Below, piece after piece: positions 1 through 11,641 of a DNA stretch of 64,000 bases. The notes beneath the pieces are model-generated. The model searched no databases. It saw nothing but the letters and a program-made list of their open reading frames with translations, and was not told the DNA's origin. A program made the position numbers and the translations under genes. Positions within the stretch are counted from its first letter, which is position 1; each line of letters opens with the position of its first letter. Source of the stretch: Cryptomeria japonica (lineage: Eukaryota; Streptophyta; Pinopsida; Cupressales; Cupressaceae); NCBI RefSeq assembly GCF_030272615.1, contig NC_081408.1:60532114-60596113 (forward strand), read 5' to 3'.

Positions 1-959
1 GATAGATGAAACATTTCAAAACATAACATAAAATAAAGATATTCTTATTGGATTTTAAATTGGTTTGAGAACCCCCTTAATTGCAAGATCAATGCCTTAT
101 CCAAGGGCAACAGAGTCACAAATCAAACTATAGATGAGAACTTACTACAGATCCATCTTAATTCTTAAGTATTCCTGCATTTAATGCCTTGCATAAAATA
201 CATTACTCAACTCATCCACAGAAAATATCAGATCCAGAAACATAAACCTTGTTTTATTAATGTTTGCTCATAGAGTTTAAAATCTTCCTCCTTGAAGATT
301 GCCCACAAACCAACATTACACTCACAGACACAACTGCTCATGACCAACTTGATCCTCCTTAAGAATCAGATTTGAATAAAATGAGGTTACATTTCAGAGA
401 CAAATTCTATACGAATTTGTGCATGCCTTACATACACAAGAACCTGCAACTAAGAACACCTATAGCAAAGAATTGAACTCCATTACTGAAAGGAAAGCCC
501 TGCCCTATAGAATCTTCAAGAATACTCAAAATTGGAAGCCATGAAAACTGGAGCCATTCTCCAAATTTCTGGAACCCTTACAAATGAGAAGAATTGAGAA
601 TAAGAAGGAGAGGGAAGAAAATCAAATCTGCAACTGAAAATGCCAAGTGTCTCCTCTCTAACTGAATTTCATTCCCATCAAAACTACTCCCAAAATATCT
701 GATCTTTGTCAAAATTGACTACATAATTGGATTCTTCACACTGAGAGCTTTCCGGAAACATATAATACTTCATATTTTGGCCAAAAATACAGCCCTGGGC
801 GAATTAATCCTTCCAATGTGCACAATCATTTAAATTTTTGAATTTTCTCTATAGTTGAAACTATATCATTAACATGACTTTAATTTTAATTTTTGCCTCC
901 CCTTTGGCCCTGATGCTTTGCCATGTGGCGGGACCTAATTCGCTAATGGGGTTGACTAG
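1..959. other. Anonymous AT-rich sequence, no gene seen
   Basis: I see no convincing reading frame, LTR end, primer-binding site or tandem repeat here. It may be an old, decayed element or the left continuation of the V element, whose left end is not in the window. Confidence 0.5.
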
Positions 960-1115
960 ATGCCACTTGGGATGACACCTCATCACTGCCATGTCATCCA
1001 CTTCGTCACTGCCACTTGACCGCCACCTGTATGCCACCTCTGTGCCACATCATCACCACCAGGATGGGACCTACCTGCTGGACATCTGACTATACCTGCC
1101 ACATCATCGGCACCT
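960..1115. repeat. Degenerate GCCAC/CATCATC-rich short repeats
   Basis: Blocks such as TGCCACCT, TGCCACATCATC and CACCTCATCACTGCC recur irregularly about every 10 to 25 bases. The composition is clearly richer in C than the surroundings. It looks like a decayed simple or minisatellite repeat; no coding potential is evident. Confidence 0.5.
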
Positions 1116-1139
1116 AGACTTCACCATTTTGCATTTTGC

Positions 1140-1340
1140 CTTTCACCATTTCGTGGCCTCTAACGGGTGAGCATCTTTGGGCTCCGAAATCACTCAGACC
1201 GTCGGATCAACCCGAACTTGCTCGATCTTTACCATTGCTGCATTTTCACCAAACCATTTCACCATTTCGCAGGGCTTAACTCGCGTTCATCTTGCCTTCA
1301 CGAAGTCACACCGACCGTCGATCCATCTCGAACATGCTCG
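1140..1340. repeat. Two diverged direct copies of an ~85-bp unit
   Basis: Both copies start TTTCACCATTTCG, share a central GACCGTCG and end near CATGCTCG or CTTGCTCG. The copies begin about 117 bases apart. The short open frames here do not look like real genes. Confidence 0.55.
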
Positions 1341-1889
1341 CTGGTTAAGTTGGCCTTGCTCTACAAAATTTTGCCCATCTACCTTGGGAAGCATGCCTAC
1401 GTGGGGTCCACGTAGTCGCCACTCAGTCGCCACCTCTGTTCACCTTGGGATCTATGCCCATGTGCATGGGGTTCGCCTTGGGTGCCCAACAACACTGTCC
1501 ATCAAAATCCTAGAGGCTTTGATATTATGTATGGCTGGAGATTAACATATAAATATCAAAACGCTCCTCCCCACAGCGAATGTGGGATAATGTGATTTTC
1601 TTGAGACTGCAAGTTTTGAGGGTTCTCTCTGAGTTTTAATGGTGTCTACTTGCTCACTTGCCACATCTGAGGGAAAGAGGATTGCTGAAGGATGCCCACA
1701 TGCCATTCTCCAAACACCACGCCTTGTATTTGATTTAAGTTTTTATTTTTTTTAAAAACATCATTTACCATAGCATTTTTTGTGATTGCTAGTAATTATT
1801 TTGCCTCCTTCTTGGCTGCCACGTGAGGATTAAGGTTAAAGTTTCTACTGCAAAAGCCACACTCCATCCCCTCAACATCTCCATCTCAC

Positions 1890-2712
1890 CACCCACATTG
1901 CTGAAAGTGTTTTGGATTTATGCCTTCTGCTGGACATTGGATTTGGGGATACCCAACAACCATGAAAACTAGCATTTGCAATTTGCTGAAGGTTTTCAAC
2001 GTTGTTGTAGTTGCTACCAAAGGTTTCAAATGGAGGACATTTCAAATGGCTGAAGTTTCAAATGGCTCTTCAGCCTAAACACTATGCAAAGGGGGAAGAA
2101 GCAAGTTCTGAAGCTTTATGCCTGCACTTTGCATTTATTTGGAAAGACTTCAGTCTTCACACCACACCATACACCAAGGAAAACATCGAAATATACCTAT
2201 TGTTTGCATTTGCCTGAGAGTTTTCTGAATGCACTATTAACAAGATTATATTGTGCACTTGCTGAAAGTTTTTCTTTAAACCATCGCCCACCACTCACAG
2301 CAAGGAGGAGGGAGGATGCCTTTTAAATTTGCCAATGGCATTTGCTAAAAATTATTAATTTTCATTTTCACATTTCCTGAAAGTTTACATTATCCTTTCA
2401 ACGTTGCCACCAGGAGGAAAATGCTTTGAAAACCGGCCAATTGCTATTTACTTGAAAGTTATATTGCTTTTTTTGTTCCATGGTGCACCACAGGAGGAAG
2501 ACTGGCAATCTCCATTGTCAATTTGCATTTGCTTGAAACTCTTTTGTTTTTGTAGTCGCAGTCAATATGGAAAGTTGCATTGTCGGTATCTGCTTCAATT
2601 AGTTATTGACCCTGAACTTGATACGTCTCCATCATTTCAACATCTTCTTAATACTTAAATCATATAACATATGATTTAAAATAACAATTTGAACTTTGCC
2701 TGAAAAAAAATG
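1890..2712. repeat. Recurring TTTGCNTGAAAGTTTT-like motif
   Basis: The motif, with variants such as TTGCTGAAAGT, TTTCCTGAAAG and TTTACTTGAAAG, appears roughly nine times at irregular spacing of about 35 to 220 bases. Neighbouring AGGAGG-containing phrases and CCACCA also recur. This suggests an ancient diverged tandem array rather than a gene. Confidence 0.45.
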
Positions 2713-3966
2713 CATGAAGTGGCAAGCCAGGTCAGGCCCCAAAGTGGGTCCGACTAAAAAATTCCGTTTTCATGCAACTGATCTCTGGAAATGCTTCATG
2801 AACCTTAAACATACCTCTGGAAATGATCGGCAATGTTTTCAGATCACCAAATTGAGTTTTGCAACATTCAAGCATTTACGCCACATTTTCGCATTTAATC
2901 GCGAAGACGTATTTTTCAAGGTCGTCAAAACACCTTTCTGGACCTTGCCATCTGACAGGCGTGTACTCTGATATACAAGCATGAACACTACCAAGTGGTT
3001 TCTCAAGATGGGTCCCGAGCGAAGAGATTAATTTTTGAAAATGCCCAACTGGCTTTGTCGACACTGCGGACCTGATGAAGTCAATGTTCTGGCAACACAT
3101 GATACCTTTCTTAAAAATATCAAACAACCTCCGTAGACCCTCAAATTTGAAACACAAGTACCTTGAAGTACATATTAAATCTTTGGATTCTCAGTTCGAC
3201 GAAAAGTTTGACTGGGTGCAAATGGTGCGCTCATAAAAATGGCTACTTTAACTGATATAGCACTAAAAGTACAGATCATTGAAAACGATGACTCAATGAA
3301 CCCTTTTGAAAACCGATCAAATGGATTGGCAGAGGCTTGAAACTTGAAACATAGCTCATCATTTATACCAACAATAGCTCAGAATAAACATTCTATCATG
3401 ACACCCACTAAGGAAACTTTTACACGTGTGAAACAGGGCTTCGACTAGCTGTCGAAATAGGGACCAGTCAAACCACACAAATTGCAAACGGATTTGGCTT
3501 TGAAAACTGAGAAGATGGATTCATTGGGACTTGAATTTTTGCAAGCTGACTCACATTTATGCATAGAATTGAATCCATTTTGAATTTCTTGATGAAAATC
3601 AACAGGGCAAAAGATATAATTGCTCAAAGTAGGCTACTTAATAAAACTGCATTTGTGCCTAAAATGCACTTTCAGCTCACCTCTCGAAATGGGTATCTTG
3701 TAAACTTCTCCAAACTAAATTATGAAAGTTGCACATCATTGAATAGGCCAAATGAAAGGTCTAGGACATGAATCCTGAGCCTTACCCTTTGAAAATCAAC
3801 TGGCTCCATTTTGCCCTTTCGCAAACTAGGCCATTCAAACTGACTCATTTAGGTACTTTTCTGACATGCAGAGCAAAAATTTGAATTGGGCCTATAAACT
3901 TGACTCAATTTTAATGATTCCCAACACTTTCCTTTATTGTCAGTTGTGTCTGTATATATATAGTTA
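2713..3966. other. Unassigned sequence downstream of frame Q
   Basis: No LTR, polypurine tract or reading frame is convincing here. On the minus strand it follows the stop of frame Q, so it could be the 3' untranslated part of element V. A matching 3' LTR for V is not present. Confidence 0.4.
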
Positions 3967-6077
3967 CTATCGGTTGAGTTGAACAACCCAAAATACCTTC
4001 TCTTTTGATTTGTCAGGAATGGTGGAAGTTGTTGCTTTTGCAAATTCTTCTTGAGATTTAAGAAAATCTGGATTTTTCTGGAAGAATTTGGTCCAACCCT
4101 TACTGGTCTCATTTATAACCTCATTTACTCTGCCCATCATAAGGCTTATCTTTCGGGGTTTACTACTGAAAATTTTCCTATTTTCAACATCTATGCATCT
4201 TTTCATTTCATCATTGTTTATAGCACCACACATTTCCAAAAGTGCTACTTCCTTAATCTCCCTATCCCTCTTGACAACGTTAAGTCTTCTAGCCTCAAGT
4301 TTATTATAAAAAGATAGAGATATCTCCTTCCAAATTTCTACTAAGGCTTTCTTATAAATGTCCATATATAACAAAATAGCCTCTTCTATTTCATTTTGCT
4401 CATTTTCTTCTAAGTCTTCATAATACTTAGATACATTTTTCAAAATTCCATCTTTTATAATTTCATCAATTAGCTTAGCACAGGTCATTTTAGTCTTACT
4501 GGTTTCAATATCATCACCATTCTTCTTTTTTCTTGGGGTTGTTGGGGTAGATGTAACTGGTTTCCTCATTTGCATAGGCTTCCTTGCCGAAGGTGGAGGT
4601 GTAATAGGTTTAGTTGCCTTTATAACATGTCTCCACCTAGGCTCCACCTTCTTCTTCTCTACCGGTGGTTGATCCACTTTCTTCCTTTGTACCCTTCTGA
4701 AAGCTAGGGGTTCATTGTCCTCAGGGTCAAAATCAGAAGTAATGGTAGAAATGTAAGCTTCAGGCTTCTTAACTTCTGCAGTACTAGCCATTGTCATTTC
4801 TGCTGTCAGTTTGGATCCAGATCCCAGTTGAGCATCTATCTTATAAATTACATTGTGTATATATGCAAAAATCTTTTTTATTTTCTTCTCTCTTCTTTTC
4901 TTGTTAAAAATAATTTTAACTTCAAAATCCTTCTCTTGTGTTGTACCAAAATGCTCTGTTTTATCATCTAATGGGGCATCTAACAACATTTTTGCATAGA
5001 GTTCAAAAATGTTATCATCTACCTCATATCCAAGCTCTGTAACCCATATGGTCCTTGGTTCAACTGCTTCCATAAGAGTTTCATCGGTTTTTACAATAAA
5101 ATAGATATCAGTGGAGTACTTTTCCACAATGTTCTTTGATATTCTCTCTCTTTGCCTCATGTTTTCTTGGAATGTTTTGAAATACCCCTAAAGTTTCTCA
5201 TCTCTGCTGGTACCAAGCCCGGTGATTGCTTCCTTGATTTGCATACCTACTAGTATGTCATGAGCCCAATGCTTCTTCCCTAGATCAGGTAGCTCATTCA
5301 GGAAGTAAAGCATTAAACAAACAATCAAGTTACCATATCTAAAAGTTCCTTTCTTAACTCCCTTGATCTTTCCAAGGTTCAATATAAATTCACTCCTCAT
5401 CCATTCACATAAATCATATTTTGCATTGTTCCTCAACATCTGATATGCAACATGAATGCATGAACTAGCAACATAATTCAATCGGTTGGATTGAGTTACC
5501 TTATAACCTATTATCATGCTTGCAAATTTCACATCAGTGTCAGTAATTGTGTTGATCTTCATTGATCTGCTATCAGGAGTTGCACCAGTAATTTTTACGG
5601 CCTCACTGTTGGAAAATTTATTGCCAGGTTCTTGTCCAACTTTGGGTAAGTCGATGACTGCTTGAATAGCCTCCTTCGTGATCATGTAAGGCTGATCCAG
5701 CGAGATAAACTCATTGTGAACCCTGCTTAGAATGTATCTGATGACCTCATCTTTGAATTTCAGTATGTACAGAATATCGGTTAACCCTAGATCCTCAATT
5801 TCTTTGTATTCCAGCTTGATGGTTCTAGAGTGTCCCAGTACCACAGACTGATACATGCTTTTCATGTCCTCTTTGCCCAGATCCTCCAGGGTGTAGTGAA
5901 TGGATGCCCTCATGTCTTCAACATACATCACGTCATCAAGAACCCTAGAAATGCTCCCGCAGAGTCTTCTATGTTAGCAATCAGGGGAACCCCCTTGAAT
6001 ATGGGAATTAACCTATCCTTGACTTCGATAATGGTGGGATTTGTAATGAAAGTAGGAGTTGAAGATCCAAATGCCAT
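3967..6077 (-). pseudogene. Frame Q: unrecognised ~700-codon element-borne protein, broken
   Basis: The frame probably starts at the ATG at 6077 (MAFGSSTP), shifts once near 5950, then runs in one frame to 3967. One in-frame stop lies at 5188-5190. The first ~250 codons are mixed helical, with the phrase MITKEAIQAVIDLP. They look loosely like the layout of plant transposon-associated domains, in which a short recognition segment precedes a helical block; this is a resemblance only. A proline/lysine-rich linker follows (about codons 400-480), then an acidic, helical C-terminal region. No protease, reverse transcriptase or integrase motif is seen. It lies on the same strand as, and downstream of, the V zinc-knuckle frame, so it is probably cargo or a second protein of the V element. 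A captured host gene is the alternative. Function unknown. Confidence 0.6.
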
Positions 6078-6444
6078 TTTTGAAGAATACCAGAAAGTGA
6101 ATGCTGATGGAATATTGAGTGCTTCTCAGGTTACTGCTCGAAATCCTTTCATAATGCTTTTGCTCGCTCTTAATTAGCCCAAAATTTTCCTTATCTTCAC
6201 TCTAAATGCTTGAATGCTTGGTGAGTGAAAATGAATTCACTTACCTTTTTTATCAGCAAATAAAACCCTAATCTTTCTCTGTAATAAATGCTTCACGAAC
6301 AACCCTAGTGGATGTCAGTTTCACAGTCTTTTGTCAGGTGAACCTTCATCAATGATGAACACAACTCTCCAGATCTCCTTAGATCTCCTCTGAGGTAATA
6401 TGCAAGATTTTGCAATGACTTTGCCAACCCCTAAGGCTTTTGCC
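6078..6444 (-). other. Spacer between V zinc-knuckle frame and frame Q
   Basis: No convincing reading frame on either strand. On the minus strand it would be the intercistronic stretch between the stop of the knuckle frame and the first ATG of Q. Confidence 0.4.
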
Positions 6445-7549
6445 TCAGTTAGCGGTGGAGTTTCCTGTCGGTGGAGTTACAAGTGTAGATCCATCTCCAC
6501 TTGCTTCTTCAGATTTTCTAACCCATCTCTTGGTGTGATCTTGTTGTATTTCATCTACCTTCTTCTTTCCTTTCTCATTATCTTTATCATTGCTAACTGG
6601 TTGAGTCTTGCTTCTATAATATTTAGCAATATGACCTATTTTGTTGCATGCATAACATGCAACATTGTTCTTTTGAATTACTTTGACATATCCAGTATCA
6701 TTCCTTGACCTACAGTGATTAGAAAAATGTCCAAACTTTCCATATGCATGACATTTAACATTCATTCTGCAATCTTCTGATCTACAACCATATTTCTTGC
6801 AATTTGTGCACTGAATGGGAACATAATTGTAGTTTTTATTTTCTTTATTTCTACATTATTTATCCATATGCCCAAATTTATTGCAAGCAAAACATCTACC
6901 ATTGAATTTATAAGCATTAGATTGCCTTACCAGTTTCCTCTGTTATGATGAGTTCTGCATACCGGTTGTCTGATCTTCATTTGCAGTAACAAAGCTTTCA
7001 CCTTGTACAAATCCAAGTCCTCTAGAATCATCAATCTATCAATAAGTCATCCAACTGTGCAGTATTGATCCTGCATTTTTCTTTATACTCACTTGCAGTA
7101 GTTAGATCATCTCTCAGAGTAGTTATTTGTCTTTCAAGTTCTTGTTCATTGTTCTGGGAGTGTGCCAAATCGGTTCTCAACATATTATTCTCATGAGTCA
7201 ATCTGCCACATTCATCAAATTTGTTCTTTAGAGATATAACAACATTATCTTCCTTCTTCTTTCTATCCTCAATATCTTTTGATAACCTCATAGTTAGATC
7301 TTGCATTTCATTCTTCATTAGCATGTTTTCTTGACTTAGTTTCTGACATTGTTCCTTAAGTGCATTTTTCTCCTCATCATCCAGGTTTTGTAAAAGTTCT
7401 TTTCTCTTGGCTTGAGCTGATGATAACCTTTCTTGCAGGATAAGAATGAATTCATTAGCAGAATTCAATTCATCTTGCAATTTTAAGTTCTTTATCCTTT
7501 CAGCATCATAATCCTCAAGAGCTATCTCAAGTTGCTTCTCCATAGACAT
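6445..7549 (-). pseudogene. V element gag-like protein: coiled coil plus four zinc knuckles, broken
   Basis: Translation probably starts at the ATG at 7549 (MSMEKQLE), about 60 bases after the primer-binding site. The first ~170 codons are charged and heptad-like, rich in Leu, Glu, Lys and Gln, and predict a long coiled coil. After a frame change near 7035 the reading continues with four knuckle-like CX2CX4HX4C segments between about 6894 and 6619. Knuckle 1 keeps all ligands but contains a stop codon. In knuckle 2 the His is Cys. Knuckle 3 has lost its second Cys to Tyr. Knuckle 4 has lost its last Cys to Tyr. A Lys/Asp/Thr-rich tail follows. The usual copia N-terminal gag domain is not seen. 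By analogy it would bind nucleic acid and assemble particles, which is inference. At least two stops and one frameshift make this copy non-functional. Confidence 0.7.
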
Positions 7550-7609
7550 GCTCAAAGATTCTAGTTTCAGGATCTTCCTCAAGTTGTTAAACTTCTTCTG
7601 AGGTACCAA

Positions 7610-7621
7610 GCTCTGATACCA
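7610..7621 (-). promoter_or_regulatory. Primer-binding site of element V (tRNA-iMet)
   Basis: On the minus strand the sequence is TGGTATCAGAGC, an exact match to the 3' end complement of plant initiator tRNA-Met. It lies two bases inside the LTR edge at 7624. It fixes the orientation of V as minus and identifies the neighbouring LTR as the 5' one. Confidence 0.9.
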
Positions 7622-7635
7622 ATTGTTGGGATCCA

Positions 7636-7668
7636 AGAACACTAAGAGGGGGGGTGAATCAGTGTTCT
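7636..7668 (-). promoter_or_regulatory. U5 hairpin with C-rich loop in V LTR
   Basis: On the minus strand AGAACACT and AGTGTTCT form a perfect 8-bp stem around a loop GATTCACCCCCCCTCTT. The hairpin ends 12 bases before the LTR edge, so it would lie in U5 RNA just before the primer site. Related hairpins occur in W and copia-2 (see findings). Confidence 0.65.
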
Positions 7669-8380
7669 ATCGGTATGATAAGATTTTATCCTTTTATACC
7701 ATACACATATAAAACGGTAAACAAATAAACATATAACATGAAGCAAATAAACCATCCACATAAATGAACACCATAACACATAGAATTTATACATGGAAAA
7801 CCTCAAAGAGGAAAAACCATGATGGGATTTTTGGCCCACAATATCAGTTCACTGGCCATATGAAAGGATATTACATAGAATGGGGGCTTGCACATGTAGG
7901 AAGGCACACTTCCTAGAGCATACTACTCATCACTAAAGAGTCTCACTGACTACAAGTTTCTACTAAAGTAAAACACTGAAAATGAACTCAAAAATGCATC
8001 TGATATGCCAAATAGAGTTCCGGTTTTAGCTATGCTTTGTACTAGTTCATAAACCCTGAACACTACTATCGGTATCTCTTCTCCTCCAAGAATGATTTCC
8101 AAACTATCTACAGATCATTGCATGATATAATATTTGCATACAAATGATCTACATACATATACTTTGCATTATGCAGTTCTGCTATATTCTCCTATGTCCA
8201 TATCATGTCTCTATATCAAAATGACCTAGCAAACTAACCTATATACCGATTACAAACAATATGCCTTATGTTGGCTTACAATACATTACAAAAAGATAAA
8301 TAATGTCGGCCTTGACAATAATTACAAAGTGATTTACTGAATAAATCTTCCTTGATGTCGTCTTCCTTGAAGTATTGATG

Positions 8381-8476
8381 TCAGTGTCGGTGTTGGTGTC
8401 GGTGTTGGTGTAGCTCTGAATGCTCCAAAGCCGGTGTCGGTGTTTGTGTAGCCCTGAATGCTCCAAAGCCGGTGTC
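8381..8476 (-). repeat. Tandem repeats inside V LTR
   Basis: A run of GGTGTCGGTGTT hexamer variants is followed by two ~36-bp units that each end CTGAATGCTCCAAAG. This is probably a local expansion by slippage or unequal exchange within the U3 part of the LTR. Confidence 0.75.
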
Positions 8477-8542
8477 TATCGGTATATGCCTCATAATGCC
8501 AGAAAATGATTCCATCAAGTATTGTTGCCATCAATGACAACA

Positions 8543-11037
8543 AAATGAATCCAATGGGTGTCAATTTACAATAGATGGTACCAGTATGCATCTTCCAGAA
8601 GTCTTCAAAATACTTTAGCACAACCTTAAAATGAGCATCAACTATGTCATCAACAAGCTTGATAGTGCGAGCCTGTGCAGTTTTGAGCAATCTATTCCCC
8701 TTCTTGCTCTTATACCTCTACTATGAAGTGTCCTGGATTGTTTCAAGTATATCTTTATCAATTTCATAAGTAGCAAGTCCAACCTCTATAATCCTTGGGG
8801 TTGATTCCAACTGTAATGCCTTATCATGCCAATATTGTTTCTCTTCATGTGCTTTCTCATAAAGGCCTTTGTCAATTTAATTTTCTCTCACCAATAACTC
8901 AACTTGTTCTTTGTTTATCTTCACAACATCAAGGTTTAACTAGGCAATGATCCTAGGGTCTATTTTTCCAACTTGATGGATCATGAGGTGGCCAAGTGCT
9001 TCATGTGTGTCTACCAGTAGGGATCTCTCATCTCTTGGATATAGAGCCCATAGCAACAAGGCCTTTTTCTCTGGATCATACCCTGAACCTATAAAGATCC
9101 TATCAACCTCCTCTGGTAACAATTACTTATCATTGTGTTGCTTTCTATTGAAGCTATCAAACATAATAGAAGATTTCATTTCCCACCTAGGGTAAATTAT
9201 CACACTAGCGTCCTTGAGGAGTTGTCTTCCTCTTTCAGGGGTCATTTCTCTTTTCTCAGCATTGATTTCCTCCTACAGAATTCATAGATTGTCTTCCTCT
9301 ATCATGTTTCCCATCTGTTGCCTGATCATCCTACCTTTGTATTAATATAAGAAGGTTTCAAACTCAGGAGTGTTAACAAACTCTTAATTTGAAAAAAAAT
9401 CCTCATGCTCGAGGATTCTGACATCATCAATTTCCATCTCGTAGGGCTGTCCTGTTGCTAGGTCCATGTGGTGATCAAGTCCAAACCCAGTGGGTGGCAC
9501 ATCTTCTTCTATGTTAACAAATTCATAAGTGGATTCAGGGGAAGTAGGCAATGGGAGTAGTCTCTCTAGGATCTTTAATCCTTTCTCTAAAGACATATAA
9601 TGGCACTATATTATCTAGAATCTCCAATTCATGAGACATTAGTTTGTTCGCTTTGGCCACGATGTTGTCGATTGCTTCCATGATTTCTTTGTTGATCTTC
9701 CCCCTCCTCAATTTACATTCATATGCTTTAGCTACCTTTTCATCCGTCGACCTCTTCTTGATTGCTTCCTCCCTTTCCATATTCCTGATAAAGTCATCAA
9801 TCATTAATGGCACATGTTCTATGGATTTCAATCTTTGTGGCATTCTAGCCCCTCGCATATATCCTTTTGGATCAAAGTTGGGCCTGGGGTCTCCTTTCAC
9901 AAGGTGGAAATATTTTAACTTATTTTGTAGTAAACCATAACTTTTCAAACTCTTAACAAGAAAATAAAAAAAGGACAACAAGCCAGGCACAATTGATTGC
10001 TTGACATGATCTGTAAGATTTTTGGCACTAGCTATAGACAATTGCCTAATGATTTCCAAATAAGCAATTATGTTTGGGACAACCACAGGCAATAAGTAAG
10101 GTTCTCCCTTGAACCCATACACCCTAATTTGTGTGTAATCCAAGAAACAGTACCAATCCCCCTAGTTATGGGTAATGCGGATTTCTTCATCAAAATATTT
10201 AGTTCAAAGAAATTTCTTAACCTAAGGGGAAAGTGAAAAATCACATGGATGTCCAAGCAATTTGTATAACAGGTTTACAAAATGTTCTTCAAAGTGCATG
10301 TACTGGATGTTAATGTATCTTTAGTCCCAAGCTGATAACCATAATTGCACTGGCTTGTGGATTCCTTCTCTATCATACTCCCTAATGGACAGACCTTGAG
10401 TCCACAGCCCTATATCTTTACCAACGTATAGAAACATATGCATAAGGTGAGAGTAGTATTTGAAATTCACATTAACCCTATCTCCCTTTAATTTTTCTAA
10501 CCCATGGTTGATGGCATGAGCTAAGTAAGAAGCATAATCAAAGGTTCTTGGGTCCTTTGATTGGATGTTGACACAAATCACCATAGCAACAATGTCCATT
10601 AATGGGGAGGCTTCCATGCCCAACACTTGTGCAGTACAATAATAGGTGAACTTAAAGTAGGGAGAAAACAAGTTAACATCAAATGGGGCTTTGTTAGTAT
10701 CTGCAAACAAAGTCATGGCTCCTTCGGTCTTCGGTCTATGTGGTGGGAGTCTCCATCATTTATATATTCTCTCCATGTTTAAATACTCATCCACCAACTT
10801 TTTGGTGTCAACTTCATCCTCATGCCCCCATTCCAGACTGAAAACTTGCTCAATGTACTCTTTACTAATTGGCAATAGATGGTTCCCTTTATAGTCGTAG
10901 ATGGTATGCGTTTGTGGATCATACGTGTCTACCAATGCTATTATCAGCTCTACATTCACAAAGACATTGGGAATGACAAGTCTCCCTAGATTTAGATTCC
11001 AAAATGGTGATTCCACAATGGGGATAGGAGTTATCAT
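8543..11037 (-). pseudogene. Frame P: unrecognised ~830-codon protein, broken
   Basis: A coherent protein can be followed from about 11037 to 8543. It stays in one frame to about 9600 and then in a second frame, with at least eight in-frame stops and one clear frameshift. The N-terminal part has the phrase LLPISKEYIEQVFSLEW, followed by a helical block with a conserved-looking DYASYLAHAINHGLEKL and KYYSHLMHMFLY. A Lys/Arg/Glu-rich region follows (about 9650-9850), then a charged helical C-terminus that stops at the V LTR edge. The order of features resembles frame Q, so the two may be distant members of one family; this needs a profile search. No retrotransposon enzyme motif is present. It could be an old element frame or a captured host gene. 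Function unknown. Confidence 0.6.
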
Positions 11038-11641
11038 TCCATTTCACAAAACAGTCCAAAACTAAACAGTGACAGAGTACTTCACAAAAATAATTACAAA
11101 CACACAAAAACCTACACAAGAACCTACCCTAAGTGATCAAAATGGAAGAGTAAACACAACACAAAGCTTTCAACATAGTTTAGTCTACAAAATAATCCAT
11201 TATCACTCTCTAATGCTCCATTTGTGTCGACTGGCAACCAAAATTACAGTCACAGTCAATGTCTCTTTTCTTGGACCTTACAAAACTAACATCCAACCCA
11301 TCATTTTATGGTTTGAAACCATATATAGTATCCTTTCCTTAGTCTATGTGCCAAAATTAGGGTTGTCCATGCTAAGCTAAGGTTTTTGACCTATTAGGTG
11401 GAAAAGTTGCTTGACAACTTTGAAAAGTTGTCATGCAACTTTTTGCAACTTTTGAGCAACTTTTCCAAAGTTGCTTTTCTTAACTCCTAGGCCTACATTG
11501 GGTTATCCTATGGGCACCACCATGCTAAAAGGACCCCAAACTCATCAATGGCACACATAACCTTTCCTCCACAAGAAATGAGAACCTAGGACCTAAATTA
11601 GGACCTAATTAAGACTAATGAGCTCATGGCTCTTATTACAT
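11038..11641. other. Sequence upstream of frame P
   Basis: No reading frame is convincing. On the minus strand this would be the leader or promoter side of P. It contains the AAGTTGC-rich segment listed separately. Confidence 0.4.
11401..11480. repeat. AAGTTGC/GCAACTT palindromic cluster
   Basis: At least six copies of AAGTTGC or its complement GCAACTT lie within 80 bases in both orientations, allowing several competing hairpins. A similar phrase (GCTTGACAACTTTTTGCAAC) occurs in both LTRs of the chromovirus, near 51060 and 63860. The segment may therefore be a piece of a related LTR. Confidence 0.6.

Larger units (their letters stand above)
7624..8542 (-). mobile_element. 5' LTR of element V (copia type)
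   Basis: On the minus strand the repeat runs from TGTTGTCATTGATGGC (8542) to ATCCCAACA (7624), i.e. TG...CA, 919 bp, directly before the primer-binding site. Near its 3' end it has a C-run preceded by GATTCA, as in copia-2 and W. The LTR sits at the end of frame P, so V may have inserted into P. The matching 3' LTR is not in the window, so no target duplication can be checked. Confidence 0.8.
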
